The notes under the pieces were generated by a model, which was not told the DNA's origin, did not search any database, and saw nothing but the letters and a program-made list of their open reading frames with translations. Made by a program: the position numbers and the translations under genes. A stretch of 64,000 nucleotides of DNA from Brugia malayi (Eukaryota; Nematoda; Chromadorea; Rhabditida; Onchocercidae): the NCBI RefSeq assembly GCF_000002995.4, contig NW_025062478.1:744001-808000 (forward strand). The letters run 5' to 3'. Numbering within the stretch: position 1 is the first letter of the stretch; the number at the start of each line of letters is the position of its first letter. Shown piece by piece: positions 24,001 through 36,885 of the stretch.

Positions 24001-27000
24001 GTACTTAATGGCTTAACTAATATAAAAAAAAACAAAACTGACAGGTATTTATCAAATAATCAGGCTAGCCACACTACCGAGAATTTAACTGGAGATAAGT
24101 TACCGTAAATGGTAATACTTGTGAACTTTTATTCCCTTTAAAAACAAAAAATGCGATATATACAAATATACAATTTTACTAGAAGGAAACAAGTAGCAAA
24201 AAATCATACCCTTTCTTTACTTTTCTTTTTCTTTTCCTTATTCAGAAGTCTTTTCTTATTCAACAGCTTTTCCTTTCCTTGATTTTTTTCACCCTTATTC
24301 ACTTCCTAAAACAAAAAAAAAAAACCTGAAATTCTCATGAAATTCAGCGACAAATTCCATATTATCTAAATCCATCTTTCAAACCAATTTAAATTCTCAA
24401 ATACAATAATTTTAAATTATTTTAATTTCAAAGCCTTTCGAAGCAAAAAATTAGAAATAACAACCTTCACTTTCAATTTCAGAAATGTTGCGATTAGTGC
24501 TGGTGGTACATTGCCTTTTTTTTGATTAACAATAGATGCAATATATTTTGCTGCAGTGGAAGATATTCGAAAATTTAAATCGTTTTGAAACAAATCGCTC
24601 AGTGTAGAACAACACAAATCAATAGCCTATTAATAAATTGAAAAGTAACCTCCATAATTTATATAAATTTAATCACAACAAACAAACTACTCTATTGCAA
24701 AATTTAAAAGAGAGAATAGCAAAAAATTACCACCAGATCTTGAAAAATTCAAAACTGAGGAAAATGATGATTTATAAAGATGCTCACATCCTTAGAATTT
24801 GAAGTGCATATGCGAACTATAAAGTTGATTATATTTGAAGCGTAATTGAAATGAGGAGCATTTAGGAGAATTCGTGAAAGGCATTTCAAGCAAACAATCG
24901 GCAACTGATGGTCACTGTTCGGTTGCTTCAATAACTCTGAAATTTTTCATTTATTTGAAATACTGCAATCAATAATTGAAAGTACTTTTCTGATAATAAC
25001 ATGGTAACAGTCATCAATGTGGATTTCCAATTCATTAAAAGTGCCATACTTCAGTTAATCAGTGATAAAATCAAAGAAAAAAAAGAAAAAAAAAAAAAAA
25101 GAATAACATATGCTAAAATACACCAAAGCTCGATAAAGCTTCGAATTCCGATATCTAATTGTAATTTTTCACTCGAATATGAAAACATATCAAAATTTTA
25201 CTTACTAGCAGCATAGCTTTCCAAATGCTGCAAATATTTCAGGTAGTACCGTAAAAGTGTTTGCTCGAAATCATATAATTTCTTCGTTTCTTTACTAAGT
25301 TTTTGAGACATCTCCTCGTCGGTACGGGGCCTGAAATTACCAAAATTAAAGTCTTTTGTCAATTAAAAAAGAACAAAAAAACCTGAAAAAGGTCAAATAA
25401 GAAAGGAATGTAAAAAATATAGAGTAAACATTATTAACCTTATAACGTAACCAGGGATTATATCGATAAAAACTTCAGCCAATGAAACAGTTGCAAGTTT
25501 TATCACAGTTTCACGAGCCAATGAAAAAATATCTTTCCCTGTGGATAATATATACAACTCCCTCAATTTGTGCACCTAAAAATTTTAAGAAGAATTTTGA
25601 AACTTCCAAATGTAGCACATGCTAGAGTGTAATAAATACATATTATGCTTTTCTATTTCTAAAAAAAATGAAGCTTACATGAAAGGAAGCGAAATATTTC
25701 CCTGTAAAAGCATAAAATTCTATATTTCTCGATTACAGGAGCTTAAACCAATTATGGTTCAAAAAAGCTTTTCAATCTTAACTTCTAACACTAATGATAA
25801 ATGTTATATGGTTTTTTGCTAGCAACTGATCGTGAATCTTTCTTCTTCATTTTAGCTCTACAATTCCAGAGAAAATTCAAGAATAAAATAAAATTTTACC
25901 TCACTATGAGGATCAGCAATAATCAAGTATGCCAAGTTACTTATACTATTTTTTGCATTCTCCACATGATCGTAGCGTAATTTTAACAACTCTGCTGCAC
26001 TTAGCTGAGATAAATCTATTTGACTTTCTTCATTTTGTTGTTGTTTTTCTTCTACATCTTCTAAAATGATTGGAAATATGAATTAACTAGATAATGTTTC
26101 TTTCGAAAAAATTGAAGAATTTCAACTGATATTAATAATTACGATATGAAAATGATAATTATTATCATTACAGAAACGTGAGGAATTAAAAACGTACCAC
26201 TGCTTTCAAGCTCATCTTTCTTGCATGTCTGTCTTACTATTTTGGTACCCACTTTGACTGGCAATAGCTCTCGCATATTATCATCCAGTGTTCCAGGAAA
26301 TCTACGTGGTTCACTTTCGATATCAACTTTAGCTGCAAATGGAAATTTTAATTTTGAATCAAAAAAAAAAAAAGCAATGGAAGATCAAAAATGAATTGTA
26401 CTGCATTTGATAATTCTGATCTTCTATATTCTGCTTTTTTTAAGTGATACTAATCATTGTGATAAATGACTGAGAATATTTTCATATAATGAGACACATT
26501 TTAAGCAAATAACTATTGTAATAGATCGTATTTTGACATTACAAAACTGAATTCTAACAATAATATCAATTTCAAACTCTTTTCAATTCGCCTAATTTTT
26601 GAAGCAAATGCGCTATTTTCCCAATCAATATCTGCATCAAGCATATCCAAAGGAAGAATATCATCATCTGCTTCATTTTCAGCTACAATTTGACGATCAG
26701 CACACCAGTCATCTTCGATCTAAAATGTAAACCATTTCATACTGAAATTTTTGGCAATGAAATTCATATTCTAATTAGAATTCGTTTTATTATAAAGCAC
26801 AAACAATACTTTATATGTACCACTATTTCATCAACCTTATGAAAAGTTAATATGCAAATGACTTTTTGTATTCTTTTTGTAGTAAAAAGAAAAATTCTTT
26901 AGCTATAAAAAAAGAAACTATAAAATGATTATCTAGAATATGAATTCAATTACCAAAAATTTCAACATTCTAATAATCAATCCTAATTACTTGCAATTCA

Positions 27001-27387
27001 TTCAGTGCTTAGTCGAATTTAATTATAAATGCTCACAAGCTGATAATATAAATATAACATGTAATGATCAATCATTTACTAATTTCGTAAAAAAACTACC
27101 TGAAACTATCTGCAAATTATCAAACCTACCTATTTCGAATATATATGTTGAAAGCTCATTTTTTCAAAAATTTATCTTGATTTTAACACTCAAAACATAA
27201 ATTTGAAATAATAACTTACATCAATAGCTCGTTTCAACGATTTCGCATGCTTCTTACGATTAACATCTCTGATCGCATCAACCATATATCGTTTCAATTT
27301 TTTCGCATTTTGCAAACGTCGCAATTTTCTTTTCACTTTACGAATTTGCTTCTTTTGCACAGAATGATTGGTACCATTCGAATTCAT
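21025..27387 (-). CDS. NOC3L/Noc3p nucleolar complex protein 3 homolog, 784 aa
   Basis: Twenty exons join in frame on the minus strand (5' to 3'): 27387-27220, 26719-26578, 26332-26198, 26060-25900, 25575-25439, 25330-25206, 24936-24788, 24626-24465, 24305-24221, 23979-23948, 23858-23778, 23622-23575, 23485-23312, 23061-23047, 22976-22829, 22652-22471, 21989-21849, 21626-21532, 21374-21284, 21108-21025. The length is close to the human protein (about 800 aa). A basic N-terminus suits nucleolar targeting. An acidic segment (aa 57-105) follows, then the NOC3p region (about 200-300). The CBF/Mak21-type part carries [32 protein letters not shown] and [12 protein letters not shown]. Family role: pre-60S ribosome assembly with Noc2. 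Weak points are the GTTTGA donor of exon 2, the GACAG acceptor of exon 12, the 15-nt exon 14, and a start that assumes the first exon receives a spliced leader. Confidence 0.9.
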
Positions 27388-27432
27388 CCTGATATTATTC
27401 AATATTTCCACAGCACTGCTACCTGACAAAAT
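27388..27432 (-). promoter_or_regulatory. Candidate SL trans-splice acceptor of NOC3L
   Basis: On the minus strand ATTTTGTCAG ends at 27423. The frame of exon 1 is open from the acceptor, and the first in-frame ATG is 36 nt inside. No upstream exon with a compatible donor was found, so a spliced leader may join here. A short upstream coding exon remains possible. Confidence 0.4.
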
Positions 27433-27736
27433 AAATAATTGCTAATATTACTTATCGAATAAATCATTTCTTACTAAATTATTACTTTAAGCAAAGCAAA
27501 GTAAAATTGTTTACTATTTGTCAAACAAATTTTTACTTTAAAAAATATTTTTTCTTTTTTGAAATGAACAAAACAATGTCTTTTTCATTACTATTTCCAA
27601 TTATTCAACTAATAAATATATCATAATCATTGGAAACAGTAGAAATATGGAGAATATACTATATGCTATTCAATTCGACTGCTACAAATATTTTGAAGTA
27701 AATTTTTTGCTTTCTATGCAAAAAAAAAAAGAAAAA

Positions 27737-28265
27737 ATTCAAGATTAAAAATTCAAGTTGGACTTTAGACTAATGATCTAGGAAGTGAAGGCTTTGAGGC
27801 TAGGAGTGTAGTTAGAATTCAAGGAATCTAAGTAAATTTTTAAAGAAATCTAGATAAAATTCAAATTTTGGTTAATAGCTAAATAATGATAATTAACCGT
27901 TAAATAGTTATTAATCACCAATTATTAATTGAAAATATGAAATATGAAAAATAGAAGATTTAGAGATACGTTCACCTCAAAAATAAATTAAATTCAGATT
28001 GTCATAAATTAAAAATGAAATTGTCACCGTGAAATTGTCAGATTCAGTTCGCGAAATGATTGAAATTCAAGTGAGTGTGGTTTTTTGTGAGGGAGAATGG
28101 AGGTAAGACGAATGGTCAGTGCCGAAAAGTGAAGAATTCAGATGGAAATTCAAGACTGAAAATTTAAGTTGGACTTTAAACTGGTGATCTAGGAAGTGAA
28201 GGCTTTGAGGCTAGGAGTGTAGTTAGGATTCAAGGAATCTAGGTGAATTTATAAGGAAATCTAGG
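27737..28265. repeat. Direct duplication of about 120 bp, offset about 410 bp
   Basis: The block including AAGTTGGACTTTA, GATCTAGGAAGTGAAGGC and TTTGAGGCTAGGAGTGTAGT occurs at about 27737-27860 and again at 28148-28265 with few differences. Each copy runs on into GGAATCTA-type repeats, so copy 2 forms the left edge of the array that follows. Confidence 0.9.
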
Positions 28266-28650
28266 TAAAATTTCAAGGAATCTAGGTAAAAATTGAAGAA
28301 ATTTAGGTAAAATTCAGGGAGTCTAGGTAAAAATTGAAGAAATTTAGGTAAAATTCAGGGAATTCTAGGTAAAAATTAAAGAAATTTAGGTAAAATTCAA
28401 GAAATCTAGGTAAATTTTTAAAGAAATATAGGTAAAATTTCAAGGAATCTAGGTAAAAATTAAAGAAATTTAGGTAAAATTCAGGGAATCTAGGTAAAAA
28501 TTAAAGAAATTTAGGTAAGATTCAAGGAATCTAGGTAAAAATTAAAGAAATTTAGGTAAAATTCAAGAAATCTAGGTAAATTTTTAAAGAAATATAGGTA
28601 AAACTTCAAGAAATCTAGGTGGAATTTAAAAGAATTCAGGTGAAATTCAA
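28215..28650. repeat. TAGGTAAA-rich tandem array, about 20-bp units in a 41-bp alternation
   Basis: Two half-units alternate: one around GGAATCTAGGTAAAAATT, the other around AAAGAAATTTAGGTAAAATT. About 18 copies of TAGGTAA or TAGGTGA are present. Each resembles a strong splice donor (AG/GTAAA), all on the + strand, the same strand as the DEAD-box gene downstream. Confidence 0.9.
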
Positions 28651-29487
28651 AATTAGGTTTTTTAAAGAAACATTGGATAAGTAATTATTAGCTTTAGTTC
28701 TCGAATAATTCTAAATGATATTTAGATATATGCTTGAGATGATGAATAATTTAATCATTTTTGCATTTATTTTTTTAACAAATGGAATATTTTATTAATT
28801 TATTTATTCAATTATTTAATTAATAAATATAAAAGCATAGCTTATTGATGTGTTATTTCATTTATAGTTGAAAATTCCACTTTAAATGTTTAATTAATTG
28901 GTGAGTGATTCATTTAGTTACTTCATTTATCTAAATGTTTAATTTATGCGCAAAGCAATTTTTTTGTTTTGAATAAACAAACCTTTTTTTTTTTTTTTTT
29001 TGTCTAAAATCTAAATCTTTTTTAAAAAAAAGGCTTAAATGTTTTTTGATTTGAATTTAAAAATAAAACTGAGATGAATACATTATTGATAGGAAAAAAT
29101 ATTGCTAATATAAGAGGAGAAACATTCTTAAAAAATAAATCCTTAATTAACAAATTCTATTTGGAAGCAGAATTTGCGAGAATATTAGATTAAATTACTT
29201 TGTGATATGATCAATTTTAAATAAAAACTATTGTACAAATATTGAGAAAGAACTTAAAAAAGCATTTATTTCAATTTATTTTTTAAAAATAATCCATGTT
29301 AAAATTAATAATTGTAAAAAATTAGTATCAAAATTTTACAAACTAACAGTTTATTTAATTGATAAGAAAGTAAATGAATAGATGAATGATATAAATTAGT
29401 AAACTAAGAATAATTAAATCTATAAATAAATGAATAATGTTTAGGTAAACAAGAAAAGTAAAAAGAATTGAAAGGATTAAAAGTTAG

Positions 29488-32400
29488 ATGCGGCGGATAT
29501 TTTCGCAGTTTGCTGCTACTCAAACATTTCGACTTTATTCAAATGCTGCTGGAACGAGTAAGAATTCAACAACGAATAAATCATCTAATAATACCTACAT
29601 AGCAATTGAACGGAAAAAAGATTGGAAAAAATCAGCTGATAGGGTAAAAAATTTTTTCTTATTTTGTAAATGTTTCATATGTTTTTGGATTAAAATAGAT
29701 AAAATAGGTAATTTGAATTAAAATTGTTGATTAGTTGTAAAAAAAAATTTTTTAGATGTATTTATTTTACAGTTTGGTACATTGAGTTCATTCGAAAAGA
29801 AACTTCTACCACTGAAAATATCTCATGGTCCAAAGCAAACAAATGATACTTTTGAAGAAGTTGGAGGTATATTTGAAGAGGAAGAAACGGAGGAAGATAG
29901 CAGCTGGACATCCAGTTTTTTGCGATCAAAATTCAAAGAAAGCAACAAGTAAATGAGTTGTTTATACCTTTTACTAGATTAATTTAATGTCTTTTTTTTT
30001 TCTTTCTTTTTTTGTGAAAGTTTAGCAATTCATCATAGTTGGTAGTCTTAAATTCGATTTATATGTATAAGAGAAATGTAATTATAAGAAAAAGAAGTAT
30101 GGAAGAAATGAGATTTATTGCATACACCATTACATATTGTTGTTTGCTTTGGAAACATATCCAGAATTAGATAAACGATCCAGTAGTACTAGTGAATTCT
30201 GAAAATTTTTCAGAGAATTACCTATAATCACGGAACCTGTGGCCTTTGGTCGGAAACAACGAAAAAAGTTGAGGAAAAAGAAAGAAGCTGAAGAAGAGTA
30301 TGAGAAGTTGTATGGTGTAGATCGAACTACAGCAAAAGTTATCATTGGTTCGTTTTTTTTTTTTTCTTTTTTAATGAAATATAATTAATTAGAAATTACA
30401 GTCATCTATTGTTTTAATTTCTCTAAGATGTAATAAAGACGATTTGATAGAATTAAGTCTAAATTTTGCATTCATAAATAAAGCATTTGAAAAAATTGAT
30501 GTTACTCTTTTAGTATTACCTTCTTCATCTTATATGAAAGGATAACATAATGGTAATACAATAATGGTAGAAGAAAAGTCATCAAAAATGACAGAATTAC
30601 TGTTAATTTGGTGAAATCCAATTTAGTAGAATCTTAACGAGATCTTATCAGAATTAAATCTAACTGTATCACTATTGACGATATCCTATCTTTTTTCACT
30701 CAAAGTTTTTCACTTACAACACAAAGTGCTAAAATGGGTATTTTTTTAGATTGTGCTAGGAAGGAATATAATCATTATGAAGGTATGCGATATCCTCCAG
30801 GTGATATACTGTTAGCAAGTACATATTGGCTAAAAAGCAAATATAAAAATGATTGGTTCACTATTTATCCGATCATGAAAAAGGTATATTTATACATGAA
30901 CAATTCGGTATTGCTCTTTTAATATTAAGTTTTTTGTCAAGATGACAGCCAATACAATTCTTCTTGTTTGTTTTATCTCTTTGAGTATTTCAACTTGTCT
31001 TGTGATACCTGTGAAATGAGTTTGTCATGTATGATCCATATAAAAAGTTACCTATATTATATTTTTGAAAAGATGGCATTCAGTGATGGGAACAATCTGC
31101 AATTATTGGTGATTATTCTATATTCTGTCTTTCAAATATTTGATCAAAGATCTATAAATTGTTTGGTTTCAGAATCCATCATTTAACCGTGATGAATCAT
31201 TTTCCTGGGATGAAAATACTAGTCTACTTGATCCATTAATCATTGAAAATGCTCGAAAACTTGGTTTTCGTGTGCCAACAGTCATACAGGTATGTACTCT
31301 CATTATCTGAAGTATTCTGGCAGTTCAATTTCAAGTTTTGTTTTTAATTACTTAAAACATTACAGTAAGAGTAGTATGTTGCGTTTGACGTTTTTTCTTT
31401 TTCCATTATAATAAGACTATAAATTTCTTACAAATTTACAGCGTCGAGCATTCCGAGCCTTTAAAAGTGATGCACATCTTCTTATAGCTGCTGAAACAAG
31501 TTCAGGTAAAACAGCAGCTTATGCTGCACCAATATTGTCTGCTTTATTACGTAATTTGGATCGATGTGCAAAAGGTTTGTCTTTTCTTCTTATTGCTTAT
31601 TTTAGGAATGATAGAGGTTCAATCTTACCTGAACTTTATTGGCTACAGGTAACTTATGAAAAGGTCAGTAGCCATTGAAATTCGTGTGTGTGTGTTTTTT
31701 TTTTGTAAAGAGTATTGCAAAACATTTAGAACATTTGGTGCTATTTAGAACAATTGATGCATTCATAAGGAGAAGTTTTGTTTATTTCTCTAAATAAGTT
31801 TTTTTAGCTGTTGTGCTAGTTCCTACACATGCGCTGCGCATGCAAACTTCATTTATGATTAGCAAGCTTGCCGAAGGCACTGATATGAAAATCATTGGAG
31901 GTAGTGCGGGATGGCGAGTCGAAAAATTGGCTAACGAAGAGGTATGATTTTGAAGGTTTGCAAATTCCCTCAAAACTGTATATTTAGAAAAAAAAAAAAA
32001 AAATGAAAAAATACTGGTAATTTTTTGACCAACTTAAGAAAACATCAAGTCTAATTTTGTTAGTAAAATCTCGAGAATGCGCTTGTACTGCGACTTATTT
32101 TTATGATTGTAGGACTGGAATATTCTTGTTAGTACACCTGGTTTTTCTCCGGAATTTTTCGCATCTCTCAATATTGATTATGTTGTTTTGGATGAAGCTG
32201 ATATGTTGCTCGATGATAGTTTTTTGAATGATATCAGTAGATTACTTGGTCCTCTTAAAATACGACATTCGGTGACTGATAAGAATGCTACAGGTTTGCA
32301 GTTATTTTTGAAGCATTTTTCCATATTATTCTGATCGGAACAAACTAAAGAATTTATAGTTTTGGTCTTCGTTGGAACAAAAATTGATTTAGATTAGGTA

Positions 32401-34130
32401 AAAAGGAAGTCCATAATGTATTGTATCGTAATAATGAAATATTTTAAGTTTTGTTGGAAATATTTAACATTATTCTATGTACTTCTTCAACTTTTTAAAT
32501 CAGTTATTTTATGAAAAGAAAAATTGTTATTTATTGAATTTTGAGATGGTGTACGTTTGATTTTCTCATCCGCTACATATCCTGATCAGTTACAAAGAAT
32601 TGCTGAAAGTATAGTGGATAATGATCATTTGTACTGTGTCAAAACTGAGAATTTGCATCGTATTATGCCTCACGTAAAGCAAACTTTCGTCAGAATCAGA
32701 GAAATGGATAAATTAGAGAAATTAAAAGAATTACTTCTAAAAGGATTGTCTTTTGCAAGTGGCCAAACTTTAATCTTTTGCAAAGTTAGATTTATAAATC
32801 ATTTTCATCTATTCTTTTTTTTTTTTTGTGTTTTTTGTTTTAAAATCTTTGCTATCCGAACAACTACTTTGCTTTTTTCTATAGCTGATTTTTAATTTTG
32901 CTTTTTTTTTTAATATTCAGCTTACAATTTATATAATAAAATTATACTGTTTGTTGGTTTCTTCCAAAATATTGATGGTTTTCCTATTTCAGGATTTAAA
33001 AAATGTAAATTTGATATCAGATTCATTAAAAAAAGTGGGCATCGAGCATACTTCTCTGAGTGGTGGTCGTAGAACAGAACGGCTAATTGATGAGTTACAC
33101 AATGGTACTCTGCGTGTTATTATAGCAACGGATGTTGCTAGCAGGTATTTCTGAACTTTATATCCTTAAATTTGCATAATATTTAAATAGGTGAAAAATT
33201 GAATTGGAAGATGTTATATTTTGAATTTTGCTGATCTATTTAGAAGTTAAAAATGATTTTGAAAATTTATGTATGAAAGAAAATACACAAAATGCAGAGA
33301 AAATATTTTGAAACTTTACAAGTTTATTATTTCAAAATTTATTGAGAAATTTTATTCTTTATGAAAATTTCAGAGGTTTAGATTTTCCTCAACTAAGGCA
33401 TATCATTAATTACGATTTTCCGCGGCAAATATCAGACTACGTCCATCGATGCGGTAGAATTGGTCGTATTGGAAGTTTGCATAAATGTCTAATGACATCA
33501 TTTGTCCGACGAGCTTGGGAAGTAAAGCATGTGAATTCCATTGAAGTTAGTTTTTTCATATATGGGAAGAAAATTTCTCCTCAAATTTCATCTTTTTTTT
33601 CTTCCTATAAAGTTTTCAAATGAGGAGAAATTTTTTATTTTTTCGCTTTAATAATTTAAGTGTTCCTATTGTCGATTAGGAAGGAATTGTTCAGGAATAT
33701 CATTTTGCACTATCATATTAATTTTCTAGATCTAATGATCTAACATGTTAGCTTTCTAGAACATTTAGTATTTTTTTTTTTTTTTTAAACAACATTCTTA
33801 CAATCTTTAACCGTCTTTTGCGGATAAAATGCTTATGAAAAAAAAAAGGGCAGTTTTATTTTTTGTATGAAATGAAATTCAGTTTTGTGAAACTTCAATA
33901 ACAGAAAAAACAAAAGCTCTTCTCTTTTTCTTTTTACAAAATTGTCAATGATTATGGACTGTTTTCATTATGAAATGTATAGATTGTTTCATTTGCTAAA
34001 GAATTATCTATTTCGGTTAAAAAAAATTATTAATTTTTAGTTGGCTGCACGACTTGATCGACCACTTGAAGATGTGGAGCTGAATGATCCGGCAAGATTG
34101 ATGGGTTTGCAGAGGAATTTAATTTCATGA
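29488..34130 (+). CDS. Mitochondrial-type DEAD-box RNA helicase (DDX28-like), 605 aa
   Basis: Twelve in-frame exons: 29488-29643, 29773-29948, 30214-30347, 30750-30883, 31173-31289, 31442-31574, 31808-31941, 32113-32293, 32546-32784, 32993-33144, 33374-33545, 34041-34130. The N-terminus ([20 protein letters not shown]) is basic, hydroxylated and free of acidic residues, as expected for mitochondrial import. Helicase motifs follow in order: Q motif (GFRVPTVIQ), I (AETSSGKT, 256-263), Ia (PTHALRMQ), Ib (TPG), II (DEAD, 355-358), III (SAT, 397-399), IV (LIFCK), V (ATDVASRGLD, 513-522), VI ([10 protein letters not shown], 543-552). Motif I has Ser where the usual AxTGSGKT has its first Gly. DDX28 acts in mitochondrial large-subunit rRNA and ribosome assembly; assignment here rests on the presequence, motif spacing and short C-terminus. 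Exon 9 has an unusual acceptor (TTTTGAG). The N-terminal 200 residues have no domain I recognise. Confidence 0.87.
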
Positions 34131-34483
34131 TATTTACTGATTTGCTATATTAAATTCATCTTGAATGTTACATTTTTTTTTTTTTTTGTTTTTGATAAAT
34201 TATTTCCTTTTCTACTCATTCTGCATTCACTTTCAAAAAAATTACAGAAAGAAATTGAAGATTGTAGTGAAAAAATAAGCTTAAAAAGAATGAAACAGTT
34301 ATAAATAATGCTTTGTAATGTTAATTAAATCTCTCATTGGTTAAATTATTCAATGCATTAGAAGAGAATTCTTGAAAAAAAAAAAATGATCATATCAGTG
34401 ATTTGAGTAGTTATTTTGCTCATCATCCATATTTTTAGCATCCCAATTTCTTTCCTATTTATTAAAAGCAAATTAAAAAGAAA

Positions 34484-34513
34484 GAGAGAGGGAGAGGGAG
34501 AGAGAGAGAGAGG
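34484..34513. repeat. (GA)n tract
   Basis: GAGAGAGGGAGAGGGAGAGA followed by further GA units, in intergenic DNA. Confidence 0.85.
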
Positions 34514-36159
34514 GAAAAAAAAGAGGAAATTGAAAAAGAAAAAATCACATTTGTGATTAGAATTGATGCAGGAAATTCATATATCTTTTCCAAGTGGAAA
34601 ATATTTCATCTAACTCTCTCAAATATATATGTAAAAATATTAAAGAAATTCAAAACATATTGCTCTAATTTTTACATATTTCCGTTCAATTATAGAGGAA
34701 GAAATTTCAAATTAAAAAATTAAAATCATTTTTCAAATAAGCATTTTTCTTTTTTGAAATATTTTAAAATAAAATTAAACTTTCAAACATTATTACTTCA
34801 TTAATATCAAATAATATAATTGTAAAATGATATCAATGCAAATGAAATGTTTATCATTTTATCAAGATTCAATATCATTGCCAAATATTTTATTGCTATT
34901 TTTATGACTATATGTAATGAAAATTACCTTTTGCCAAATGGAATGTAACTAAAAAGCTGTTTACTTGATGTGTTTAGTGTTTGATGATTGGGAATGGAAT
35001 GTGAAACAGAGTGGATTGAAACATTTTTGCCTTTCTGTTTCAAGGACACTTATCTATGTGATATTTGATGAGAGTTAGATGTTTAAAAAAAAGAAAAAAA
35101 AAAGATTTGAAATGGAAAAAAGAGAAAATTTTGCTTAGTATAATTTTTTTTTTTTTTTTTTTTACTTTTATATTATTATACTAGCTTATATAATTTCTTT
35201 TTATTTTTTTATTTGTTAAATTAAAAAAAAAGAAAAAGAATTAAATATATAAAAGAAAAATAAAAATAAAAAAAAGAAGCAACGGAGATTTATCATTTAT
35301 CAAAATTTTATAATTTTTATCTCTTTTATTTGTTAATTTTTTCAAAAAGCAAAAGAAAAAATCAAATATAAGAAAAATAAAGAAGAAAAAAAAAAGATGT
35401 AAAATCATTATTTATTAAAATTTTAAATACAATAATTAATTATCCATTATGTTTTACCTTTTTTTTTTTTCTTTCATATCATATTCAAATCATATTAACT
35501 AATAATTGTTATCATTAATGCAATTATGAATAAATACTCAATTATAAATTGATAACAGATTACTAGTATTTAAGTTCTATTTGAAAAATAAAAAATGGTT
35601 TGAATGCTTTTAATTTAGATGATTTTAACAAAATGGTTGACATTTTTTATATATCATATGACATATTTTTGTATTATACTAAAGGAATCGATATTGGTAC
35701 CATTTAGATTATAATGTCATATACAAAATAATATACCTAAATATCACTAATATTTCTTCATTCTATCATTTCTATCAATTTATTACCATTATATCATTGC
35801 TATCATTTCTTCAATGTACCATCATTGCTATTCTTTAATTATTGCACCGTTGCTACCATCATTGCACCATTGCTACCATTTTGATCATTGCCATTATGTC
35901 ACACTAGTGCAATATAATTTTTTTATATTAATATAAAAGCTATGGTGAAAGTGGTGCTACCACGGTATTATACACATTCTTTAATGGTACTTTATTAGTA
36001 TCATTATTTATTTATTATTATGATTATTGTTATCATGATTATTGGCATTACTATTTGCTGTTGTTATTTATGATTATTATCAATGATTATAATATTAAAG
36101 TGTTATAACAAAGATATTCCAGTTATTATATTTATTTGACCATTGTTTTCCTTTCACTA

Positions 36160-36580
36160 ACAAATGACAATTTTGATCATTGCCTCTTCTAATGAAACGA
36201 TTATATCACTGTTGCATAAAATATCCTTGCTAAGATCATTTTTTGAACATATATTGTTATTCTCCATCATGATTACCATGATAATTACTGCTATCATCGC
36301 TATCATTGTTATCACCGTCATTGTTATCATTGCTATAATCATAATCATTATTATTATTGCTTTATCGCCATCATTACCATTATTTATCATTACTTCATCA
36401 CCGTCATCGTTATCATTATCATCACTGTAAGCATCATCATTATCATAATCATCATTGCTTCATCGCCATCACTATCATTATTGTTATCATTACTTCATCA
36501 CCGTCATCGTTATCATAATCATTATCATTCATTATTATCATTGTTTCATCACCATAATCGTTATCATCATCATCAGCTGT
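36160..36580. repeat. ATT/ATC trinucleotide-rich tract
   Basis: About 400 bp of imperfect ATC, ATT and CAT triplets. The block with TTACTTCATCACCGTCATCG followed by TTATCAT occurs twice (near 36390 and 36490), showing a longer internal duplication of about 100 bp. Frames are open on both strands from composition only. Confidence 0.85.
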
Positions 36581-36684
36581 TTCTGTGATTTTTGTTTCTT
36601 GCCACTGCTTCCTTTCCATTTCATTTCATCGTCTTTTAGCAAGAATGTCTTAGGAGACACATACATATGCATACACAGACATGC

Positions 36685-36709
36685 ATACACACACACACAC
36701 ACACACACA
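36685..36709. repeat. (CA)n microsatellite
   Basis: About 12 AC dinucleotides flanked by ATACAT-type repeats. Confidence 0.9.
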
Positions 36710-36854
36710 TACATACACATACATACCACATGCATACATACAAGTTTTGTTTGTAATATCATCAACGATAGCACCGCCAGATTGACTGTCCCCTGTTGTT
36801 TCCCTCCGCCAACTATTGATGATGGCGATACGATGTGATTGTCATCGTCGTCAT

Positions 36855-36855
<1 letters not shown>

Positions 36856-36885
<30 letters not shown>
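36856..36885. repeat. (ACTT)n microsatellite
   Basis: Seven uninterrupted TTAC tetranucleotide units. Confidence 0.95.

Larger units (their letters stand above)
27423..29487. other. Divergent intergenic region between NOC3L and the DEAD-box gene
   Basis: The 2.1-kb spacer contains both promoters, a diverged direct duplication (27737-27860 and 28148-28265) and an array rich in TAGGTAAA (28215-28650). No protein-coding exon was found. The flanks are ordinary A/T-rich DNA. Confidence 0.6.

Noticed and set aside
28215..28650. CRISPR-like array
   Set aside because: Repeats are contiguous with no unique spacers, units vary, and the DNA is eukaryotic.
30130..30345. Minus-strand 71-codon frame
   Set aside because: It is the antisense of exon 3 of the DEAD-box gene, which has splice sites and phase support on the + strand.
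36157..36838. Open frames rich in Ile, Met, His, Tyr near the ATC/ATT tract
   Set aside because: Simple-sequence translation, open on both strands, with neighbouring CA and CTTA microsatellites.
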